Notes: generated by a model not told the origin, from the letters alone. DNA of 64,000 nucleotides from Streptomyces sp. S465 (GCF_026898115.1 NZ_CP114036.1:3348001-3412000); one strand, 5' to 3'. Shown: positions 25,201 through 36,156, counted from the first letter of the stretch. Made by a program: numbers and translations.

Positions 25201-26470
25201 AGACCGCGCCCGCCGTCCAGTCCACGTCCCGGGAGGGCGCGTCGACGTGCAGCGTCCTGGGCAGGACGCCGTGCTCGATGGCCTTGACCATCTTGATGAT
25301 GCCGGCGACACCGGCGGCGGCCTGGGTGTGCCCGAAGTTGGACTTGATGGAGCCGAGCCACAGCGGGCGGCCCTCGGGCCGGTTCTGCCCGTACGTGGCG
25401 AGCAGGGCCTGGGCCTCGATGGGGTCGCCGAGGCTGGTGCCGGTGCCGTGCGCCTCGACGGCGTCCACCTGGGCCGGGGTGAGCCGGGCGTCGGTGAGCG
25501 CCTGGCGGATGACGCGCTGCTGGGACGGTCCGTTGGGCGCCGTCAGACCGTTGGACGCGCCGTCCTGGTTGATGGCCGAGCCACGGACGATCGCCAGCAC
25601 CTTGTGGCCGTGCCGGCGGGCGTCCGACAGCCGCTCGACGAGCAGCATGCCGACGCCCTCGCCCCAGCCGGTGCCGTCCGCGCCGTCCGCGAACGCCTTG
25701 CAGCGGCCGTCGGGCGCCAGGCCCCGCTGCCGGCTGAAGTTGATGAACGCGCGCGGGCTGTTCATCACCGTGACACCGCCGGTGAGCGCCAGCGAGCACT
25801 CGCCGCCTCGCAGCGACTGGATGGCCAGGTGCAGCGCCACCAGCGACGACGAGCACGCCGTGTCGACGGTGAGCGCCGGGCCCTCCAGGCCGAAGGTGTA
25901 GGAGAGGCGGCCGGAGATGACGCTGGCGGCGTTGCCGGTGAGCAGGTACTGCTCGACGCCCTGCGGCAGCCGGTGCAGCAGCTCCGGGTAGTCCTGGCCG
26001 TTGGTGCCGATGAAGACACCGGCCTTGCTGCCGCGCAGCGTGGCCGGGTCGATCCCGGCCCGCTCGAACACCTCCCAGGAGGTCTCCAGCAGCAGCCGCT
26101 GCTGCGGGTCCATGCCGAGGGTCTCGCGCGGGCTGATCCCGAAGAACGCCGCGTCGAACTCGCCCGCGGCGTCGAGGAACCCGCCCTTGTCGGTGTAGCT
26201 GGTGCCCTGCTGGTCGGGGTCGTCGGCGAAGAGCGACTCGATGTCCCAGCCACGGTCCGTAGGGAAGTCCGCGATGGCGTCGCCGCCCGCCGCCACGAGC
26301 TCCCACAGCTCCTCCGGAGACGTGACGCCTCCGGGGAACCGGCAGCTCATGCCGACGATCGCGATCGGCTCAGGCTCCTGCGACTCGACCTCGCGAAGAC
26401 GCTGGCGCGTCTGGTGCAGATCGGCAGTTACCCGCTTGAGGTAGTCGAGGATCTTGTCCTGATCCGCCAT
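4046..26470 (-). CDS. Gene D: four-module type I polyketide synthase (d1-d4)
   Basis: Polyketide synthase of 7474 aa that extends an ACP-bound chain by four units. Domain order with approximate residue starts: N-docking 1; d1 KS 31, AT 572, DH 933, KR 1231, ACP 1724; d2 KS 1812, AT 2343, DH 2706, ER 3184, KR 3508, ACP around 3826; d3 KS 3891, AT 4419, DH 4788, KR 5278, ACP 5594; d4 KS 5653, AT 6184, DH 6546, KR 7034, ACP 7351; C-docking about 7400-7474. The ATs of d1, d2 and d4 are malonyl-type (GHSIGE, SHAFH); d3 is methylmalonyl-type (GHSQGE, YASH). The d1 KR has Ala1571 where the catalytic Ser is expected, with Tyr1584 kept. The open frame runs upstream to 28174 through gene C, but homology starts at the ATG at 26470 ([14 protein letters not shown]). 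It lies 56 bp downstream of gene C and 60 bp upstream of gene E, so one transcript is likely. Confidence 0.97.
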   Translation of the reverse strand: MADQDKILDYLKRVTADLHQTRQRLREVESQEPEPIAIVGMSCRFPGGVTSPEELWELVAAGGDAIADFPTDRGWDIESLFADDPDQQGTSYTDKGGFLDAAGEFDAAFFGISPRETLGMDPQQRLLLETSWEVFERAGIDPATLRGSKAGVFIGTNGQDYPELLHRLPQGVEQYLLTGNAASVISGRLSYTFGLEGPALTVDTACSSSLVALHLAIQSLRGGECSLALTGGVTVMNSPRAFINFSRQRGLAPDGRCKAFADGADGTGWGEGVGMLLVERLSDARRHGHKVLAIVRGSAINQDGASNGLTAPNGPSQQRVIRQALTDARLTPAQVDAVEAHGTGTSLGDPIEAQALLATYGQNRPEGRPLWLGSIKSNFGHTQAAAGVAGIIKMVKAIEHGVLPRTLHVDAPSRDVDWTAGAVSLLTENTPWPETGQPRRAGISSFGVSGTNAHTVIEQAPAEDREPRATDGDATPSEWTGLGGLVPVPVSGQSAPALRAQAERLTARVQDDPDLNLVDLAYSLATTRAALDHRAVVLAGEGGREELLRGLAELAEDGPAGGVVRGEVGEGKVAFLFTGQGSQRTGMGRELYAAVPAFARALDEVCAELDQHLQRPLREVMFGDDAEALDRTGYTQPALFALEVALFRLLETWGVRPDFLVGHSIGELAAAHVAGVLSLADAATLVAARGRLMQELPAGGAMIAVQASEDEVAPLLTERVSIAALNGPTSVVIAGDEDAAAAIAASFEAQGRKTKRLTVSHAFHSPRMDGMLDAFREVARQVSYAPPVIPIISNLTGGSVSADEICSPDYWVRHVREAVRFTDGIRRLEEYDVGTYVELGPDGVLSAMAQDCVTADGAVFIPVLRGDRPETTALAGALARVHVHGVAVDWAAFFAGSGARRVELPTYAFQRELYWPEPPGPWTGDVTAAGLGSADHPLLGAAVSLADGAGFLFTGRLSLQTHPWLADHAVMDTVLLPGTAFVELAIRAGDHVGADVLEELTLEAPLVLPPQGGVQLQVSVGAPDETGRRSLTLHSRLEDAADGTWGEGEWTRHATGVLGTGATTPADASEGLTVWPPAGATEVPVDGLYEWLAGTGFAYGPVFQGLQGAWQQGDQVYAEVRLPESARAEAELFGLHPALLDAALHAVGIGSLLEDTEHGRLPFSWSGVRLHAVGAAALRVRLSPAGQDAVAVLVTDESGAPVASVESLLLRPVSPDQVHAARGAFHEALFRVEWTPAPVPAATTVVAGQWAVLGTDHPEVATALPTAADYADLAALGAAVDAGTPVPQAVVAPFFPGDTGLPVETAVREALHRALELVQSWLADARFEGSRLVIATRGAVATSTDADTEDLVHAPLWGLLRSAQSENPDRFILVDFENTESTGSTVGTDESYRVLSAALATGEPQLAVRAGTVVVPRLARVASAADQTVPALAPEGTALVTGATGTLGGLVARHLVTEHGVRHLLLLSRRGADAHGAAELVAELRELGAEATLTACDVADRTALAAALAAIPAEHPLTAVVHTAGVLDDGVIGSLTAERVDRVLPPKVDAAWNLHELTRELDLSAFVLFSAAAGTLGGPGQANYAAANAFLDALAHRRRAQGLPATALAWGLWAERSGMTGDLDDADIQRITRAGVAALSSAEGLALLDTALAVGDPTLVPMHLDLAPLRHADATMVPALLRGLVRAPGRRVVEAGGGAAPGGLADRLLALSVPERDRLLLEIVCGQVAAVLGYAGPEAVGAGRAFKELGFDSLTAVELRNRLGAVTGVRLPATLVFDYPTPTALAGFLRTEILGDQADEAAAAPAATVAVADDEPIAIVGMSCRYPGGVTSPEELWQLVTGSVDAISGFPTDRGWQLEGLLGDDPAQAGTSATIEGGFLYDAGEFDPDFFGINPREALAMDPHQRLLLETSWEAFERAGIDPATVRGSKTGVFAGVMYHDYLSRLTALPDGLEGYLGTGTAGSVASGRVAYTFGLEGPAVTIDTACSSSLVALHLAAQALRNGECTMALAGGVTVMSTPDTFIDFSRQGGLSTSGRCKSFSADADGTGWAEGVGMLLVERLSDAKKNGHRVLAVVRGTAVNQDGASNGLTAPNGPSQQRVIRQALANAGLSASEVDAVEAHGTGTTLGDPIEAQALLATYGREKTAEQPLWLGSIKSNFGHTQAAAGVAGIIKMVQAMHHGVLPQSLHIDEPTPHVDWEAGAVSLLSEAREWPETGRPRRAGVSSFGVSGTNAHAIIEQAPEPEPAEIAALPAVQPSVLPWAVSGKSADALRAQAVRLLADLERRPELSPADVAFSLATTRAALDHRAVVVGGDRAGLVAGLEALARGESAAGLVQGSVADGKVAFLFTGQGSQRLGMGRELYDAYPVFAEAFDAVCDALDAHLEQPLKAVVFGEDAEELDRTGFTQPALFAVEVALFRLVEAWGVRPDFLSGHSIGELAAAHVAGVLSLADAAKLVAARGRLMQALPGGGAMIAVQASEDEVVPLLTDSVSLAALNGPTSVVIAGDEDAAVEIAAGFEAQGRKTKRLTVSHAFHSPRMDGMLEAFREVAEGLSYEAPRIPIVSNLTGDVVSAEEITTPGFWVRHVREAVRFLDGVRALEAQGVTTYLELGPDGVLTAMVQECVEAPEAVGFATALRKDRPEAEAVTTALAALHVRGVTPDWAGYFAGTGAHRVDLPTYAFQHRRFWLTSPAGVVGDVESAGLDRADHPLLGAAVPLADSDGFLFTGRLSLESHPWLADHAVMGTVLLPGTAFVELAIRAGDQVGCDRLDELTIEAPLVLPERGAVQLQLVVGAPQQAGHRTLELYSRAQDAPAEMPWLRHASGVLVAGAPRPSFDLTAWPPPGAEPAEVEGLYEHLAQGGFAYGPMFQGLTAAWLRGDEVFAEVRLPEDGKSDAAAFGLHPALLDAALHSTFARAGGDEQGRLPFSWGGVSLHAVGADALRVRLTPAGADGVALELADGTGAPVASVEQLALRPVSAGQLAEGRSAAYHESLYRLDWATVPLSAESPAVAWAVLGADAPAPLTSGAAVHADLDALAAAGDAPAYVLAYLDPRGATGDEVTAAVHTATQRALALVRAWLADERFAASQLVLVTRGAVATAGDAGTHDLAHAPVWGLVRSAQSENPDRLVLVDLDGTDASYEALGAALAAGEPQFVLRRGAVHAPRLARTAAAGPMVPPPGEPAWRLDIQDKGTLENLTLLPAPEAAAPLEAGQVRVAVRAAGVNFRDVLNALGMYPGDAGLMGSEGAGVVLETGPGVTDLAPGDRVMGMLPGGFGPLVVVDRRMIAPMPEGWSFAQAASVPIVFMTAYYALRDLADLQGGESLLVHAAAGGVGMAAVQLARHWGVDVYATASQGKWDTLRSLGLAEDRIASSRDLAFESTFREASGGRGVDVVLDSLAREFVDASLRLLPRGGRFVEMGKTDVRVPEEVAAAYPGVSYQAFDLTEAGLDRIQEMLCELLELFRQGALRPLPITAWDLRQAPDAFRYLSQARHIGKVVLTVPAPWNPDGTVLITGGTGTLGGLVARHAVTVRGARRLVLTSRRGERATGAAELAAELRELGADVTIAACDAADRDALAAVLAGIPAGHPLTAVVHTAGVLDDGVIGSLTPERLEKVLRPKVDAAVNLHQLTRDQDLAAFVLFSSAAGTFGGPGQANYAAANSFLDALARHRQAQGLAATSLAWGLWAEASGMTGGLEATDTSRMTRSGVLGLSSDEGLTLFDAAQEVGDAFLVPMQLDLASLTGAPLEMVPPLLRGLVRGGTTRRTAESGAAGDGSSLVERLVRLDAAERERTLLDLVRAQVAVVLGHDSPDAVEAVRSFKDLGFDSLTAVEFRNRLGGAAGLRLPATLVFDYPTPTALVGYLLEELLGSEAAAAVPARAHGPAGAVADEDDPIAIIAMSCRFPGDVRTPEDLWELLAEGRDGIAGLPEDRGWDLEAFYDPDPDRPGTSYTREGGFYYDAHHFDPAFFGINPREALAMDPQQRLLLETSWESFERAGLDPGALRGRQVGVFVGQMHNDYVSRLHTVPEGVEGYLGTGGSSSVASGRVSYTFGFEGPAVTVDTACSSSLVALHLAVQALRNGECTMALAGGVTIITTPKVFTEFSRQRALAANGRCKPFAAAADGTAWAEGVGMLLVERLSDAKKNGHRVLAVVRGTAVNQDGASNGLTAPNGPSQQRVIRQALANAGLSASEVDAVEAHGTGTTLGDPIEAQALLATYGREKTAEQPLWLGSIKSNFGHTQAAAGVAGIIKMVLAMRHGVLPKSLHIDEPTPHVDWEAGAVSLLSEAREWPETGRPRRAGVSSFGMSGTNAHAIIEQAPAERETAEEPAEPSLEVSGVLPWPLSARGEAALRAQAAKLLAHLDADPGLRPADIGYSLATTRAAFDQRAVLVGSDRDDLIRALTALAEGVAPVQNVGVSDKTAFVFPGQGSQWAGMAVELMDTAPAFAARIHECAAALGEFTDWSLVDVLRGAEGAPPLDRVDVVQPVLFSVMVSLAELWRSLGVAPSAVVGHSQGEIAAACVAGILSLRDAARVVALRSQVIGRVLAGKGGMVSVALPAAAVRERIAPWGEERISVAAVNGPSSVVVSGEPEALDELIAACEADEVRARRVPVDYASHSAQVELLREELLELLAPVQPRNAEVPFLSTVTGEWVEGPELDAEYWFTNLRRTVELEGTVRRLLDEGFGVFIESSAHPVLTMGVQETVEEAGVEAAAIGSLRRDEGGLKRFWASVGEAWSRGVSVDWEAVFDGTGARRTELPTYAFQHERYWIDAPASVGDVSSAGLGAADHPLLGAAVELPDSDGFLFTGRLSLETHPWLADHAVMGSVLLPGTAFVELAVRAGEQVGCDLVEELTLEAPLVLPERGGVWVQIVVGAPGDTGRRSLALHARPDDAGEEVPWVRHATGVLVEGASSSVPSFELSAWPPAGAERIGTDGLYEGLAEAGFGYGPVFQGVRAAWRGEGEIYAEVALPEGVEPGADVFGLHPALLDAVLHTIGLGDLTEDLERGGLPFAWSGVRVYSVGADSVRVRLSSAGNGTVALQLADVTGAPVASVERLALRAVSPEQLGAGHAGGGAADALFRVEWVPVPAPSGTSSGGRVAVVGAEVPGLGVEADLFADLAGLAGAVESGAVAPEHVVVSLAPQAVSGEVSSPVVVAHEAAVGALDLLQTWLGEDRFADSRLVVLTQGAVATAAEDVVTEPAQATATGLIRSAQSENPGRIVLVDLDGHPDSATALLAALESGEQELAVRQGAVKTPRLARTTAPATDREPFAFGSDGTVLITGAGGMLGNLFARHLVTERGVRRLLLVSRRGDQAPGAAELSAELAESGAEVRWAACDVADRDALAEVLAAMTAEHPLTGVVHTAGVLDDGVIGSLTPERVERVLRPKVDAAWNLHELTRDLDLSAFVLFSSAAGVLGGAGQGNYAAGNAFLDALAAHRRSAGLPATSLAWGLWAEASAMTGELDEAELARLRRDGVAAITADVGLELFDAAQGSDEALLVPMPLDMAALRVQAGAGMLPPLFRGLVRVPPRRAAQAAAAARSGALARQLAGVPDAEAETIVLDVVRAQVAEVLGYAGPEAVEPRRAFSEIGFDSLTAVELRNRLTAVSGVRLPATLIFDYPNPVALAAYLRAEAEGSQSDVGAPVVAATAGADEPIAIVAMSCRFPGGVSSPEELWKLVADGTDAITDMPTDRGWDIESLYDDDPDKRGTSYARNGGFLHDADHFDPVFFGISPREALAMDPQQRLLLETSWEAFERAGIDPNALRGSRTGVYTGVMYNDYGTLLHRAPDGLEGYVGTASSGSVASGRVSYTFGLEGPAVTVDTACSSSLVALHMAVQALRSGECSLALAGGVTVMATPVTFVAFSKQRGLSTDGRCKPFAAAADGTAWGEGVGMLLVERLSDARKNGHPVLAVVRGSAINQDGASNGLTAPNGPSQQRVIRQALANARLSAAEVDVVEAHGTGTTLGDPIEAQALLATYGQEHTDEAPLWLGSVKSNFGHTQAAAGVAGIIKMVKAIEHGVLPRTLHVDEPSPHVDWSAGAVSLLTEQVEWPETGRPRRAAVSSFGISGTNAHAIIEQASEAEPVRESVAPAVEPPALPWVLSGRSPEALRAQGARLRAHVAAHPELSLVDIGHSLATARSSFEHRAALVAGDRDAFLAGLDALAEGRTATGLVDGTVGEGGKLAFLFTGQGSQRLGMGRELYDTYPVFAEALDAVCDALDAHLERPLKTVLFGDDAEALDRTGFTQPALFAVEVALFRLAEAWGLRPDFLSGHSIGELAAAHVADVLSLADACRLVAARGRLMQALPTGGAMIAVQASEEEVAPQLGKRVSIAAVNGPTSVVVAGDEDAALEIAASFEAEGRKTKRLTVSHAFHSPHMDGMLDAFREVARELTYQAPRIPIVSNLTGAVVSAEEITSPDFWVRHAREAVRFLDGVRTLEAEGVTAYVELGPDGVLTAMAQECATESGGSYAAALRKDRAEAETLLTAVGTAQVRGAAVDFAALYAPYGARRVELPTYAFQRRSFWLKPGPAGGDAAAIGLHAADHPLLGAAVELPDSDGIAFTGRLSVQNQPWLADHAVMGTVLLPGTAFLELALRAGDHVGCDRLEELTLEAPLIVPDQGAVQLRLSLAAPDDTGRRALTLHSRTEGAPADEPWLRHATGALTASDGAAPSFDLVAWPPADAEKIEIDGLYDGLAEAGFDYGPGFQGLTAAWRREDEVFAEVRLPEDWTSDAAAFGLHPALLDAALHALGLRTDEPGDGQGRLPFSWTGVSLHAVGAAALRVRLVGAATGTVSLELADVAGAPVASVEGLVLRTVSPEQLGAARSGGASDSLFRLDWVPVPASSGEVSPDRWAVLGADALGLTAHPDLAALAAATAAGTAAPEYVVVSLPDAAPPAGGDGDANVADAAHRATAQALDLIQTWLADEHFTDARLVVLTSGAVAATADEPATDPAHAAVWGLVRSAQAENPDRIVLVDTDGRGEPRETVAAALATGEPQVAVRDGVVRAPRLARAAVAAEREAPAFDPDGTVLITGATGTLGGLFARHLVAEYGVRRLLLVGRRGERAPGAAELTAELAESGAEARWAACDVADRDALAAVLADLPAEHPLTAVVHTAGVLDDGVIGSLTPERMATVLRPKADAAWNLHELTREKDLSAFVLFSSAAGVFGGAGQGNYAAANAFLDALAQRRRAEGLPATSLAWGLWSVGGGMAGELDETEIARIQRGGVGALTPESGLELFDAARGSDEALLVPLPLDMVALRAQAGSGMLPALFRGLVRAPARRAAESAAAAAAGAEALRERLAGLSEPEREEALLELVCTQVAVVLGYPGPETVDPARSFSEVGFDSLTALELRNRLNAATGVRLPATLVFDYPTPGALVEYLRGEILPDDATAVSALLAELDGLEKSLAGAAPDDDGRSRITARLQALLAQWNDNRGPEDGAEVVEEIESATDDDLFDFIGKEFGIS
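4300..9515 (-). other. Module d4: KS-AT(malonyl)-DH-KR-ACP
   Basis: KS from about 9513 ([18 protein letters not shown]), AT from about 7920 ([26 protein letters not shown]), DH from about 6835 ([34 protein letters not shown]), KR with TGATGTLGG near 5370, [14 protein letters not shown] with VGFDSL near 4420. All checkable catalytic residues are present. Predicted to add acetate and a second conjugated double bond of the second polyene. It ends in the C-terminal docking region of gene D. Confidence 0.92.
10930..11709. repeat. Long direct repeat R1, copy in d3 (partner 1-780)
   Basis: Same-orientation copy of 1-780, within the DH to KR part of module d3. Synonymous sites are also shared, which means recent duplication or gene conversion rather than selection on protein alone. 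Confidence 0.9.
12180..13195. repeat. Methylmalonyl AT repeat R4, copy in d3
   Basis: Third copy of the R4 block, in gene D, inside a DH-containing module. The flanks are those of malonyl-type modules, so this AT was probably swapped in. Confidence 0.88.
13505..14095. repeat. Long direct repeat R3, copy in d3 (partner 19736-20326)
   Basis: The C-terminal third of the d3 KS matches that of d2 at an offset of 6231, almost base for base (for example both encode [17 protein letters not shown]). The KS N-terminal halves differ clearly. Confidence 0.88.
18421..19740. repeat. Long direct repeat R2, copy in d2 (partner 39200-40519)
   Basis: Covers the KS-AT linker, the malonyl AT and the post-AT linker of d2. 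It aligns at a fixed offset of 20779 to module b3 with very few differences, apart from a short patch near 19270-19340. Confidence 0.88.
19736..20326. repeat. Long direct repeat R3, copy in d2 (partner 13505-14095)
   Basis: Copy of the d3 KS end. It directly abuts the R2 block, so d2 carries two exchanged segments side by side. Confidence 0.88.
21080..26382 (-). other. Module d1: KS-AT(malonyl)-DH-KR(Ser to Ala)-ACP
   Basis: KS from about 26380 ([16 protein letters not shown]), AT from about 24758 (VGHSIGE, SHAFH), DH from about 23675 ([20 protein letters not shown]), KR with TGATGTLGG near 22165 and LDD, ACP with LGFDSL near 21210. The KR segment reads [10 protein letters not shown], so codon 21758-21760 is Ala where the catalytic Ser is expected, 13 residues before Tyr (21719-21721). 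If the KR is dead, the DH has no substrate and a beta-keto group stays. If it works, a double bond forms. Confidence 0.9.
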
Positions 26471-26800
26471 TGGAGTCTCACCCATGCTTCTCGTCACAAA
26501 CCTTGCGCCCGCGGACCCATCGATCCTTAGATTCCGAGTTCTTTGTCGATGAAGGCGAAGACCTCGTCGGGCGTCGCCTCCTGCAACTTCTCCGTCACGG
26601 TCCCGCCGTCGCCGTCGGCCGCCTCGGCATCGGCCGTACGGGGCTCCGCCCACCGCGCCGCGAGGTCCCGCAGCCGGGCCGCGATGTCGCCCCGCGTCGC
26701 GCTGTCGGGGTCGAGGACGGACAGCGCGGACTCCAGCGCGTCGAGCTCGGCGAGCCCGGGGGCCGCGGCCGTACCGCCGTCGCCCACGATCCGGCCGCAC
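26385..26800 (-). other. Docking junction gene C to gene D
   Basis: C-terminal docking region of C ([18 protein letters not shown], then [12 protein letters not shown] and the tail [13 protein letters not shown]), a 56-bp gap, then the N-terminal coiled coil of D ([20 protein letters not shown]). It supports transfer from c2 to d1, so the two serine-less KRs act in consecutive steps. The C tail of C is the most different of the four, with [10 protein letters not shown] instead of FDLLDDELG. Confidence 0.8.
26477..26483 (-). promoter_or_regulatory. Ribosome binding site deciding the start of gene D
   Basis: GGGTGAG on the minus strand, 6 nt before the ATG at 26470. A second in-frame ATG at 26485 (adding MGETP) has a GAGAAG-like element only 1 nt away, too close to work well. 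The downstream ATG is preferred. Confidence 0.55.
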
Positions 26801-29800
26801 AGGAACTCGGCGAGCGCCGCCGGGGTCGGGTAGTCGAAGACCAGCGTGGCGGGCAGCTTCTGCCCGGTGGCGGCGGTCAGCCGGTTGCGCAGCTCCAGCG
26901 CGATGAGCGAGTCGAAGCCCAGCTCCTTGAACGCCCGCCCCGCGCCGACCTCGTCGGTCGAGGGGTGGCCGAGCGCGGCGGCCGCGTTGCTGCGCACGAC
27001 CTCCAGGACCACCAGGGACTGTTCGGCCCGGGAGATCCCGGCCAGCCGCGCCCGCAGCGCGTCCGCCGGGGAGCCGTCCGTGGCCGCGCCGGGCTCGCCG
27101 GCCGGGCCTCCGGCCGCCCGCAGCCGCCGGACCTCCGGCAGGTCGGCGATGAACGGGCTGGGGCGGACCGCCGTGTAGCCGTGGACGAAGCGGTCCCACT
27201 GGATGTCGGCGACGGCCACCACCGTGTCGGCGTGGTCCAGCGCCTGCCGCAGGGCGGTGATCGCCGCGTGCGGCGCCATCGCCGGGACACCGCCCCGGTC
27301 CAGCCGCTCCCCGATGGCCCCGTCGGCGGCCAGCCCCGTCTCGCCCCAGCGGCCCCAGGCCACCGAGGTGGCGGGCAGACCGTCGGCGCGGCGCTGCTCG
27401 GCCAGCGCGTCGAGATAGGCGTTGGCCGCCGCGTAGTTGCCCTGCCCGGCGTCGCCGAGGGTGCCCGCGATGCCGGAGAACAGCACGAACGCGGACAGGT
27501 CCAGCTCGCGGGTCAGCTCGTGCAGATGGCGGGCCGCGTCGGCCTTGGGGCCGAGGACGGTCGCGAACCGCTCCGGGGTGAGCGCGTCCAGGACGCCGTC
27601 GTCCAGGACGCCCGCGGCGTGCATGACCGCGGTGAGCGGCTGGTCGGCCGGGATGGCGGCCAGCAGCGTCTCGACCGCCTTGCGGTCGGCCACATCGCAC
27701 GCGGCGACGGTGACCTTCGCGCCCAGCTCGGTCAGCTCCGCCTGGAGCTCGGCCGCGCCCGGGGCCTTGAGGCCACGGCGGCTGGTGAGCACCAGATGCT
27801 CGGCACCCTGGCCGGCCAGCCAGCGCGCCACATGGGCACCCAGTGCGCCCGTACCACCGGTGACCAGCGTCGTACCGGACGGCTGCCACGACCGTACGGC
27901 GGGCGCGCCGGCCAGCGGGGCGTGCGCGAGCCTGCGGGCGAACACGCCCGCCGCGCGCACCGCGAGCTGGTCCTCGCCGTCGCTCCCGGCGAGCACTCCG
28001 GCGAGCCGGGCCAGCGCCCGCTCGTCGGGCGCGCCGGGCAGGTCGACCAGGCCGCCCCAGCGCTCCGGGTACTCCAGGGCGGCGGTCCGGCCGAGGCCCC
28101 AGACGAGCGCCTGCCCGGGGGACGCCAGCCGGTCCGCACGGCTCACGGAGACCGCGCCCCGGGTGGCGCACCACAGCGGCGCCTCCACCCCGGCGTCGCC
28201 CAGCGCCTGGATCAGCGCGGCGGAACCGGTCAGCCCGGCGCTGACCCCGTCGGTACCGGGGGCGGTGCCCTCGTCGAGGGCGAGCAGCGACAGCACACCC
28301 GAGACGGTTCCGGCGTCGGTCAGCTCCTCGCGCACCAGACGGGTCAGCGACGCGCGGTCCGCCTCGACGGCGGCCGGGGTGATCTGCCGCACCTGGGCGC
28401 CGCGTTCGGTGAGCATCCGCACCGCGCCGAGCGTCCAGTCGTCGGTGGCGGCGGACTCGGGTACGGCCAGCAGCCAGGTGCCGGACAGCCGGGGGGCCTG
28501 GCGCTCGGTCAGGGAGGTCCAGGTCACGCGGTAGCGCCAGCCGTCCACCGTGGACCGCTCACGGGCCTGCTTGCGCCAGGACGCCAGACCGGGCAGGACG
28601 GCGCCGAGCGAGGACCGCTCACCGTCGTCCTCGAACGCGAGGGTGTCGGCCAGCGACTCCAGGTCCTCGCGCTCGACGGCCTCCCAGAAGCGGGCGTCGA
28701 CGGCGTCGGACGGCGTGCCCGACTCGTCGGCCAGGGCGTCGGCGGCCTGCGGCCAGTAGCTCTGCTGCTGGAAGGCGTACGTGGGCAGCTCGACGCGGGC
28801 CGCGCCCGTACCGTCGTACACCGCCTGCCAGTCGACGCCGACGCCCCGCGTCCACGCCTCGCCCAGCGAGACCCAGAACCGGTCCAGGCCACCCTCGTCA
28901 CGGCGCAGCGAACCGATCGCGGCCGCTTCCCGGCCCGCGCTCTCGGCGGTCTCCTGCACACCCATCGTCAGCACCGGGTGGGCGCTGGACTCGATGAAGA
29001 CACCGAAGCCCTCGTCCAGCAGCCGCCGGACCGCGCCCTCCAGCTCCACCGTGCGCCGCAGGTTGGTGAACCAGTACTCGGCGTCCAGCTCCGGACCCTC
29101 GACCCACTCCCCCGTCACCGTCGACAGGAACGGCACCTCGGCGGCCTTCGGCTGCACCGGCGCCAGCAGCTCCAGCAACTCGTCGCGGAGCAACTCCACC
29201 TGCGCGGAGTGCGAGGCGTAGTCCACCGGCACCCGACGCGCGCGCACGTCGTCCGCCTCACACGCGGCGACCAGCTCATCCAGCGCGGTCGGCTCACCCG
29301 ACACCACCACCGACGACGGGCCGTTGACGGCGGCGACGGAGATCCGCTCCTCACCCCACGGCGCGATCCGCTCCCGCACCTGGGCCACCGGAAGCGCCAC
29401 CGACACCATGCCGCCCTTACCCGCCAGCACCCGCCCAATCGCCTGACTACGCAACGCCACCACCCGGGCCGCGTCCTTCAAGGACAGAATCCCCGCCACA
29501 CACGCCGCCGCGATCTCACCCTGCGAATGACCGACCACGGCCGCCGGCCGCACACCCAGCGAACGCCACAGCTCCGCCAGCGACACCATCACGGAGAACA
29601 ACACCGGCTGAACGACGTCCACCCGCTCCAGTGACGGTGCGCCCTCCGCCTCGCGCAGCACATCCACCAACGACCAGTCGGTGAACTCTGCGAGCGCGGC
29701 GGCACACTCATCAATACGGGCAGCGAACACCGGTGAAGCATCCAACAGCTCCACGGCCATGCCTACCCATTGTGACCCCTGTCCTGGGAACACGAATGCG

Positions 29801-32800
29801 GCCTTGCCCCCGATTGAGGCCCCCTGCACCAGGTTGGGCAGGACCTGCCCCCTAGCGAGGGCGTCCAAACCACGGGCGAAATCGTCCCGGTCGCCGCCGA
29901 CCAGCACCGCGCGCTGCTCGAAGGCGGCGCGGGTGGTGGCCAGCGAGTGGCCGATGTCCAGCGGGCGCTGGGCCGGTTCGGCGTCGAGGTGGGCCAGCAG
30001 CTTGGCGGCCTGGGCGCGCAGCGCCGCCTCGCTCTTACCGGATACCACCCACGGCAGCGTGCCGAGCCGCCGGGTCACCGGCTCGCTCTCCGTCTGCTCC
30101 TCGGCGGGGGCCTGCTCCAGGATGGCGTGCGCGTTGGTGCCGCTGAAACCGAACGAGGACACCGCGGCCCGCCGCGGACGGCCCGTCTCCGGCCACTCCC
30201 GCGCCTCGGTCAGCAGCTCGACGCCGCCCGCCGACCAGTCCACGTGCGGGGTGGGCTCGACGATGTGCAGCGACTCCGGCAGCACACCGTGACGCAGCGC
30301 GAGCACGAGCTTCATCACCCCGGCGACACCGGCGGCCGCCTGCGCGTGGCCGATGTTGGACTTGATGGAGCCGAGCAACAGCGGCTGTCCCTCGGGCCGG
30401 TCCTGGCCGTAGGTGGCGAGCAGCGCCTGCGCCTCGATCGGGTCACCCAGCGTGGTGCCCGTGCCGTGCGCCTCGACCACGTCCACCTCGGCCGCCGACA
30501 GCCGCGCGTTGGCGAGGGCCTGCCGGATGACGCGCTGCTGGGACGGGCCGTTGGGCGCCGTCAGACCGTTGGACGCACCGTCCTGGTTGATCGCCGAGCC
30601 GCGCACGACCGCCAGCACCGGGTGGCCGTTGCGACGTGCGTCCGACAGCCGCTCGACCAGCAGGAGCCCTACGCCCTCGGCCGGGCTGAAGCCGTCCGCG
30701 TCCGAGGAGAACGCCTTGCTGCGGCCGTCGGAGGACAGTCCGCGCTGGCGGCTGAACTCGATGAAGGTGCCCGGGGTGGCCATCACGGTGACCCCGCCCG
30801 CGAGGGCGAGCGAGCATTCGCCCTGGCGCAGCGACTGGACGGCCAGGTGCAGCGCCACCAGCGACGCCGAGCAGGCGGTGTCGACGGTGACCGCCGGGCC
30901 CTCCAGGCCGAAGGTGTAGGAGAGGCGGCCGGAGACGACGCTCGCGGCGCTGCCGGTGGCCAGGTGGCCCTCGTAGCCGTCGGTGGCGCTGCGCATGAGG
31001 ATGGAGTAGTCGGAGCCGTTGGTGCCGACGAAGACACCGGACGGGCTGCCGTGCAGCGTGGCCGGGTCGATACCGGCCCGCTCGAACGCCTCCCAGGAGG
31101 TTTCCAGCAGCAGCCGCTGCTGCGGGTCCATCGCCATGGCCTCACGCGGTGAGATCCCGAAGAAAGCGGGGTCGAAGTCGGCCGCCCCGGTGAGGAATCC
31201 GCCCTCGCGGGTGTAGCTGGTGCCCTGCGCGTCCGGGTCCGGGTTGTAGAGGGACTCGATGTCCCAGCCGCGGTCGCCCGGGAACTCCGACAGCGCGTCA
31301 CCGCCGGAGGCGAGCAGCTGCCACAGCTCCTCGGGGGTGCGCACCCCGCCCGGGAAGCGGCAGCTCATGGAGACGATGGCGATCGGCTCGTCGTCGGCGA
31401 GCGCCGCCGCGGTCGGCAGCGCGGCCACGGCGGCCGGCTGCCCGCCGGAGATCTCGCCGCGCAGGTGGCGCGCGAGCGCCGTGGGGGTGGGGTAGTCGAA
31501 GATCAGCGTCGGCGGCAGCTTCAGCCCGCTGGCGGCGCTGAGCCGGTTGCGCAGTTCGACGGCGGTGAGGGAGTCGAAGCCCAGCTCCTTGAAGGCCCGG
31601 CCCGCCTCGACCTCCTCGGCGCCCGCGTAGCCCAGGACGGCCGCGACGGCGGTGCGGACCAGCTCCAGCACCAGCCGCTCCTGCTCGGCCTCCGGCGCCC
31701 CGGCGAGCTGCCGCACCAGCGCGGCGGCCGCGCCCGCGCCGTCCGCCTCCGCGTCGCCCGCCATGTCCTTGAGGACGTCCCGCGCCTCGGGCAGGTCGCG
31801 CAGCAGCGGGCGGGAGCGGCCGGAGGTGAAGGCGAGGACGAAGCGCTTCCACTCCATGTCGACGACGGTCAGCACCGACTCGTCGCGGTCCAGCGCGTGC
31901 TGGAGCGCGGTGACGGCCGACCGCGGCGCCATCTCGATGACGCCGTGGCGGCGCATCCGGTCGCCGACGCCGCCCTCGGCCATCCCGCCCTCGCCCCACG
32001 GGCCCCACGCCAGCGAGGTGGCGGGCAGGCCCTGGGCGCGCCGGTACTCGGCGAAGGCGTCCAGGAAGGCGTTGCCCGGGGCGTAGTTGCCCTGGCCGGG
32101 GGCGCCGAAGGTGGCCGCGAAGGAGGAGAACAGCACGAACGCGGACAGGTCCAGGTCCCGGGTGAGCTCGTGCAGATGGCGGGTGGCGTCGACCTTGACC
32201 TTCAGTACCCGGTCCACCTGGTCCGGGGTCAGGCCCTCGATCACACCGTCGTCCAGCACGGCGGCCGTGTGGACGACGGCCGTCAGCGGGTGCTCGGCGG
32301 GGATGTCCGCGAGCAGCGCCTCGACCTGGGCGCGGTCGGCCACATCGCAGGCCGCGATGGTGACCGTGGCGCCCAGCTCGGTCAGTTCCGCCTGGAGTTC
32401 GGCCGCGCCCGGGGCCTGGAGGCCACGGCGGCTGGTGAGCACCAGACGCTCGGCGCCGTTACCGGCCAGCCAGCGCGCCACATGGGCGCCCAGCGCGCCC
32501 GTACCACCGGTGACCAGCGTGGTACCGGACGGCTGCCACGACCGTACGGCGGGCGTGGCGGCCAGCGGGGCGCGCACCAGACGGCGTACGAGCAGTCCGG
32601 TGGCGCGGATCGCCACCTGGTCCTCCTCCTCGGCCCCGGCGAGCACGGCCACCAGCCGGGCCAGCGCCCGCTCGTCGGGCGCGGCGGGCAGGTCGACCAG
32701 ACCGCCCCAGCGCTCGCCGTGCTCCAGCGCGGCCACCCGGCCCAGGCCCCAGACCAGCGCCTGTTCGGGGGACTCCAGGGCGTCCGTACGGCCCACGGAG

Positions 32801-35800
32801 ACCGCGCCCCGGGTGGCGGACCACAGCGGCGCGCCGATCTCCACGTCACCCAGCGCCTGCACCAGCGCGAGCTGCGCCGCCACCCCGGCCGGGACGGAGG
32901 GGTGGCGGGGGTGCGGATGGCCGTCGAGGGCCAGCAGCGACAGCACCCCGGCGAACGGGATGCCGTCGGTGTCCGCGAGCGCGGTGCGCAGCCGCTCGGC
33001 CAGCTCCTCCCGGCCGTCGGTGCCGGTGTCCACGGCGATCCGCCGCACGTCGGCGCCGCGTTCGGCGAGCACCCCGGCCACGGCGTCCGTCCAGGTGTCC
33101 TCGGTGCCCGAAGTGTCCCCGGTGGCCGGCGCGACGACGAGCCAGCCGCCGGACAGCCGCGCGGGCTGCCCGTCGGCGAGCGGCTTCCAGGTGACGCGGT
33201 ACCGCCAGCCGTCCACGACGGACTGCTCACGGCTCTGCTTGCGCCAGGACGCCAGGGCGGGCAGCAGCGCGCTGACCCGCTCATCGCCGTCGACGTCCAG
33301 CTCGGCGGCAAGCGCCTGCCAGTCCTCGCGCTCCACGGCCTCCCAGAAGCGGGCCTCGACGGGATCGGCGGCGGGCGCGGCGGTGGCGGGGGCGCCCGCC
33401 TCGAGCCAGTAGCGCTGGTGCTGGAAGGCGTACGTGGGCAGCTCGCACCGTCGCGCGCCGGTGCCCTCGAACACCCCGGCCCAGTCCACGGTGGCGCCCC
33501 GCGTCCACGCCTCGCCGACGGAGGCCCAGAACCGGTCCAGCCCGCCCTCGTCACGGCGCAGCGAACCGATCGCGGCCGCCTCCATACCGGCGTCCTCGGC
33601 GGTCTCCTGCACACCCATCGTCAACACCGGATGCGCACTGGACTCGATGAACACACCGAAACCCTCGTCCAGCAACCGCCGGACCGCGCCCTCCAGCTCC
33701 ACCGTGCGCCGCAGATTGGTGAACCAGTACTCGGCGCCCAGCTCCGGACCCTCGACCCACTCCCCCGTCACCGTCGACAGGAACGGCACCTCGGCGGCCT
33801 TGGGCTGTACGGGCGCCAGCAGCTCCAGCAGCTCGTCGCGGAGCAGCTCCACCTGGGCCGAGTGCGAGGCGTAGTCCACCGGCACCCGACGCGCGCGGAC
33901 CTCATCCGCCTCGCACGCGGCGACCAGCTCATCCAGCGCGGTCGGCTCACCCGACACCACCACCGACGAGGGGCCGTTGACGGCGGCGACCGAGATCCGC
34001 TCCTCACCCCACGGCGCGATCCGCTCCCGCACCTGGGCCACCGGAAGCGCCACCGACACCATGCCGCCCTTACCCGCCAGCACCCGGCCAATGGCCTGGC
34101 TGCGCAGCGCCACCACACGCGCCGCGTCCTTCAAGGACAGGATGCCTGCCACGCACGCCGCCGCGATCTCACCCTGTGAGTGACCGATCACCGCCGCCGG
34201 GGCGACCCCGAGCGAACGCCACAGCTCCGCCAGCGACACCATCACCGCGAACAACACCGGCTGGACCACATCCACCCGCTCCAGCGACGGCGCACCCTCC
34301 GCACCCCGCAGCACATCCACCAACGACCAGTCGGTGAACTCCCCCAACGCCGCCGCACACTCCTCGATCCGCGCCGCGAAAACGGGCGAGGCATCCATCA
34401 GCCCCACCGCCATACCGGCCCACTGCGACCCCTGCCCCGGGAAGACGAACGCCGTCCGGCCGCCGACGACGGAGCCCTGGGCGACGCCCGCCGCCATACC
34501 GCCCTCGGCCAGGGCGGTCAGCCCGGCCAGCAGTGCGTCGCGGTCGTGGCCGCGCACCACGGCGCGGTGGTCCAGCTGGGCGCGGGTGGTGGCCAGCGAG
34601 AGGCCCACATCGACCGGGCGCGGGCCGGGACCGGCCTCCAGGTGGGCCAGCAGCCGCCGCGCCTGGGCGCGCAGCGCCGCCGCGCTCTTGCCCGACACCG
34701 TCCACGGCACCACGTCCAGCCGCTTGGCCGGGGCCGGTTCCCCGGTGGCTTCCGCGTCGGCCTCGTCGGCGGGTGCCTGCTCGATGATGGTGTGCGCGTT
34801 GGTGCCGCTGAACCCGAACGAGGACACCGCCGCCCGGCGCGGGTGGTCGGTCTCCGGCCACGGCGTGGTGTCCGCGAGCAGCGACACCGCGCCCGCCGAC
34901 CAGTCCACGTGCGGGGTCGGCTCGTCGATGTGCAGCGTCTTGGGCAGCACACCGTGGCGGATGGCCATGACCATCTTGATGACCCCGGCGACACCGGCCG
35001 CGGCCTGGGTGTGGCCGATGTTGGACTTGATGGAGCCGAGCAGCAGCGGCCGGTCCTCGGTGTGCTCCTGGCCGTAGGTGGCCAGCAGCGCCTGCGCCTC
35101 GATCGGGTCGCCCAGCGTCGTCCCCGTGCCGTGTGCCTCGACGACGTCCACGTCGGCCGCGGAGAGCCGGCCGTTGGTGAGCGCCTGGTGGATGACGCGC
35201 TGCTGGGACGGGCCGTTGGGCGCCGTCAGACCGTTGGAGGCGCCGTCCTGGTTGATCGCCGAGCCACGGACGATGGCCAGCACCGGGTGGCCGTTGCGGC
35301 GCGCGTCCGACAGCCGCTCCACCAGCAGCATGCCGACGCCCTCGCCCCAGCCGGTGCCGTCGGCGGCGGCGGCGAAGGGCTTGCAGCGGCCGTCGGCGGC
35401 GAGTCCGCGCTGCCGGCTGAACTCGGTGAACGTCGAGGGCGTGGCCATCACGGTGACACCGCCCGCGAGCGCGAGCGAGCATTCACCGTTGCGCAGCGCC
35501 TGCACCGCCATGTGCAGGGTGACCAGCGAGGACGAGCAGGCGGTGTCGACGGTGACCGCCGGGCCCTCCAGGCCGAAGGTGTACGACACCCGGCCGGAGG
35601 CGATGCTGCCGGAGCTTCCGGTGCCGAGGAAGCCCTCGACGCCCTCGGGCACGGAGTCGAGCCGCGAGGTGTAGTCGTGGTACATGACGCCCGCGAACAC
35701 ACCGGTCCGGCTGCCGCGCAGCCCGGTCGGGTCGATCCCGGCCCGCTCGAACGCCTCCCAGGACGTCTCCAGCAGCAGCCGCTGCTGCGGGTCCATCGCC

Positions 35801-36156
35801 ATGGCCTCACGCGGCGAGATCCCGAAGAGCGTGGGGTCGAAGCCGCCCGCGTCGTAGAGGAATCCGCCCTCGCTCACATAGCTGGCGCCCGCCTGGTCGG
35901 GGTCGGCGTCGTAGAGCGACTCGATGTCCCAGCCGCGGTCCGTCGGGAAGCCGGAGATCGCGTCCTCGCCGCCCAGGACGAGCCGCCACAGCTCCTCGGG
36001 GGTGCGGACACCGCCCGGGTAGCGGCAGCTCATCGCGACGATCGCGATCGGCTCCTGGTGCCGCTCCTCGACCTCGCGCAGCTGCCGACGGGCCTGGCGC
36101 AGGTCGGCGGTGGCCCGCTTGAGGTAGTCGCGGAGCTTGTCCTCGTTATTCACCAT
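26527..36156 (-). CDS. Gene C: two-module type I polyketide synthase with methylmalonyl ATs (c1, c2)
   Basis: PKS of 3209 aa with two KS-AT-KR-ACP modules and no DH. Approximate residue starts: N-docking 1-30 ([19 protein letters not shown]); c1 KS 33, AT 566, KR structural half 984, KR catalytic half 1209, ACP around 1523; c2 KS 1586, AT 2117, KR catalytic half 2758, ACP around 3078; C-docking 3126-3209. Both ATs carry GHSQGE and VDYASH, the signature of methylmalonyl-CoA choice, so the protein should add two propionate units. Both KRs have the B-type LDD motif. The c1 KR has the full Lys-Ser-Tyr-Asn set, but the c2 KR has Gly2895 at the catalytic Ser position (Tyr2908 intact). The start is supported by AAGGAG 8 nt before the ATG. 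It sits between the pentaene-forming gene B and gene D. Confidence 0.97.
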   Translation of the reverse strand: MVNNEDKLRDYLKRATADLRQARRQLREVEERHQEPIAIVAMSCRYPGGVRTPEELWRLVLGGEDAISGFPTDRGWDIESLYDADPDQAGASYVSEGGFLYDAGGFDPTLFGISPREAMAMDPQQRLLLETSWEAFERAGIDPTGLRGSRTGVFAGVMYHDYTSRLDSVPEGVEGFLGTGSSGSIASGRVSYTFGLEGPAVTVDTACSSSLVTLHMAVQALRNGECSLALAGGVTVMATPSTFTEFSRQRGLAADGRCKPFAAAADGTGWGEGVGMLLVERLSDARRNGHPVLAIVRGSAINQDGASNGLTAPNGPSQQRVIHQALTNGRLSAADVDVVEAHGTGTTLGDPIEAQALLATYGQEHTEDRPLLLGSIKSNIGHTQAAAGVAGVIKMVMAIRHGVLPKTLHIDEPTPHVDWSAGAVSLLADTTPWPETDHPRRAAVSSFGFSGTNAHTIIEQAPADEADAEATGEPAPAKRLDVVPWTVSGKSAAALRAQARRLLAHLEAGPGPRPVDVGLSLATTRAQLDHRAVVRGHDRDALLAGLTALAEGGMAAGVAQGSVVGGRTAFVFPGQGSQWAGMAVGLMDASPVFAARIEECAAALGEFTDWSLVDVLRGAEGAPSLERVDVVQPVLFAVMVSLAELWRSLGVAPAAVIGHSQGEIAAACVAGILSLKDAARVVALRSQAIGRVLAGKGGMVSVALPVAQVRERIAPWGEERISVAAVNGPSSVVVSGEPTALDELVAACEADEVRARRVPVDYASHSAQVELLRDELLELLAPVQPKAAEVPFLSTVTGEWVEGPELGAEYWFTNLRRTVELEGAVRRLLDEGFGVFIESSAHPVLTMGVQETAEDAGMEAAAIGSLRRDEGGLDRFWASVGEAWTRGATVDWAGVFEGTGARRCELPTYAFQHQRYWLEAGAPATAAPAADPVEARFWEAVEREDWQALAAELDVDGDERVSALLPALASWRKQSREQSVVDGWRYRVTWKPLADGQPARLSGGWLVVAPATGDTSGTEDTWTDAVAGVLAERGADVRRIAVDTGTDGREELAERLRTALADTDGIPFAGVLSLLALDGHPHPRHPSVPAGVAAQLALVQALGDVEIGAPLWSATRGAVSVGRTDALESPEQALVWGLGRVAALEHGERWGGLVDLPAAPDERALARLVAVLAGAEEEDQVAIRATGLLVRRLVRAPLAATPAVRSWQPSGTTLVTGGTGALGAHVARWLAGNGAERLVLTSRRGLQAPGAAELQAELTELGATVTIAACDVADRAQVEALLADIPAEHPLTAVVHTAAVLDDGVIEGLTPDQVDRVLKVKVDATRHLHELTRDLDLSAFVLFSSFAATFGAPGQGNYAPGNAFLDAFAEYRRAQGLPATSLAWGPWGEGGMAEGGVGDRMRRHGVIEMAPRSAVTALQHALDRDESVLTVVDMEWKRFVLAFTSGRSRPLLRDLPEARDVLKDMAGDAEADGAGAAAALVRQLAGAPEAEQERLVLELVRTAVAAVLGYAGAEEVEAGRAFKELGFDSLTAVELRNRLSAASGLKLPPTLIFDYPTPTALARHLRGEISGGQPAAVAALPTAAALADDEPIAIVSMSCRFPGGVRTPEELWQLLASGGDALSEFPGDRGWDIESLYNPDPDAQGTSYTREGGFLTGAADFDPAFFGISPREAMAMDPQQRLLLETSWEAFERAGIDPATLHGSPSGVFVGTNGSDYSILMRSATDGYEGHLATGSAASVVSGRLSYTFGLEGPAVTVDTACSASLVALHLAVQSLRQGECSLALAGGVTVMATPGTFIEFSRQRGLSSDGRSKAFSSDADGFSPAEGVGLLLVERLSDARRNGHPVLAVVRGSAINQDGASNGLTAPNGPSQQRVIRQALANARLSAAEVDVVEAHGTGTTLGDPIEAQALLATYGQDRPEGQPLLLGSIKSNIGHAQAAAGVAGVMKLVLALRHGVLPESLHIVEPTPHVDWSAGGVELLTEAREWPETGRPRRAAVSSFGFSGTNAHAILEQAPAEEQTESEPVTRRLGTLPWVVSGKSEAALRAQAAKLLAHLDAEPAQRPLDIGHSLATTRAAFEQRAVLVGGDRDDFARGLDALARGQVLPNLVQGASIGGKAAFVFPGQGSQWVGMAVELLDASPVFAARIDECAAALAEFTDWSLVDVLREAEGAPSLERVDVVQPVLFSVMVSLAELWRSLGVRPAAVVGHSQGEIAAACVAGILSLKDAARVVALRSQAIGRVLAGKGGMVSVALPVAQVRERIAPWGEERISVAAVNGPSSVVVSGEPTALDELVAACEADDVRARRVPVDYASHSAQVELLRDELLELLAPVQPKAAEVPFLSTVTGEWVEGPELDAEYWFTNLRRTVELEGAVRRLLDEGFGVFIESSAHPVLTMGVQETAESAGREAAAIGSLRRDEGGLDRFWVSLGEAWTRGVGVDWQAVYDGTGAARVELPTYAFQQQSYWPQAADALADESGTPSDAVDARFWEAVEREDLESLADTLAFEDDGERSSLGAVLPGLASWRKQARERSTVDGWRYRVTWTSLTERQAPRLSGTWLLAVPESAATDDWTLGAVRMLTERGAQVRQITPAAVEADRASLTRLVREELTDAGTVSGVLSLLALDEGTAPGTDGVSAGLTGSAALIQALGDAGVEAPLWCATRGAVSVSRADRLASPGQALVWGLGRTAALEYPERWGGLVDLPGAPDERALARLAGVLAGSDGEDQLAVRAAGVFARRLAHAPLAGAPAVRSWQPSGTTLVTGGTGALGAHVARWLAGQGAEHLVLTSRRGLKAPGAAELQAELTELGAKVTVAACDVADRKAVETLLAAIPADQPLTAVMHAAGVLDDGVLDALTPERFATVLGPKADAARHLHELTRELDLSAFVLFSGIAGTLGDAGQGNYAAANAYLDALAEQRRADGLPATSVAWGRWGETGLAADGAIGERLDRGGVPAMAPHAAITALRQALDHADTVVAVADIQWDRFVHGYTAVRPSPFIADLPEVRRLRAAGGPAGEPGAATDGSPADALRARLAGISRAEQSLVVLEVVRSNAAAALGHPSTDEVGAGRAFKELGFDSLIALELRNRLTAATGQKLPATLVFDYPTPAALAEFLCGRIVGDGGTAAAPGLAELDALESALSVLDPDSATRGDIAARLRDLAARWAEPRTADAEAADGDGGTVTEKLQEATPDEVFAFIDKELGI
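26820..31400 (-). other. Module c2: KS-AT(methylmalonyl)-KR(Ser to Gly)-ACP
   Basis: KS from about 31400 ([26 protein letters not shown], different from its neighbours), AT from about 29808 (GHSQGE, VDYASH), KR catalytic half from about 27885 ([13 protein letters not shown]), ACP with LGFDSL near 26925. In the KR the residues before the Tyr read [10 protein letters not shown], so the position 13 residues before the Tyr (codon 27472-27474) is Gly instead of the catalytic Ser. Lys, Tyr and Asn are in place. The module should add a second propionate; ketone reduction may be lost or slowed. Confidence 0.9.
28772..29787. repeat. Methylmalonyl AT repeat R4, copy in c2
   Basis: Second copy of the R4 block within the same gene as the c1 copy. 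Confidence 0.88.
31410..36060 (-). other. Module c1: KS-AT(methylmalonyl)-KR-ACP
   Basis: KS from about 36058 ([18 protein letters not shown]), AT from about 34460 ([20 protein letters not shown]), KR structural half from about 33205 and catalytic half from about 32530 ([28 protein letters not shown]), ACP with LGFDSL near 31590. No DH: the segment after the AT is the short linker ending in a [12 protein letters not shown] helix seen before KR-only modules. Predicted to add a propionate unit and leave a B-type hydroxyl on the carbonyl made by b3, next to the pentaene. Confidence 0.92.
33425..34440. repeat. Methylmalonyl AT repeat R4, copy in c1
   Basis: About 1 kb AT block, nearly identical to 28772-29787 (offset 4653) and to 12180-13195 (offset 21245). 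Contains GHSQGE and VDYASH. Confidence 0.88.

Noticed and set aside
68..26530. Plus-strand open frame of 8820 codons antisense to genes E and D
   Set aside because: Its translation is low-complexity Arg/Gly/Pro/His-rich with no domains. It is the mirror of GC-rich minus-strand coding with strong third-position bias, where stop codons are rare.
26471..28174. Upstream extension of gene D to 28174
   Set aside because: The frame is open by composition only; it overlaps the c2 KR and ACP in a different frame and has no PKS homology before the docking helix at 26470.
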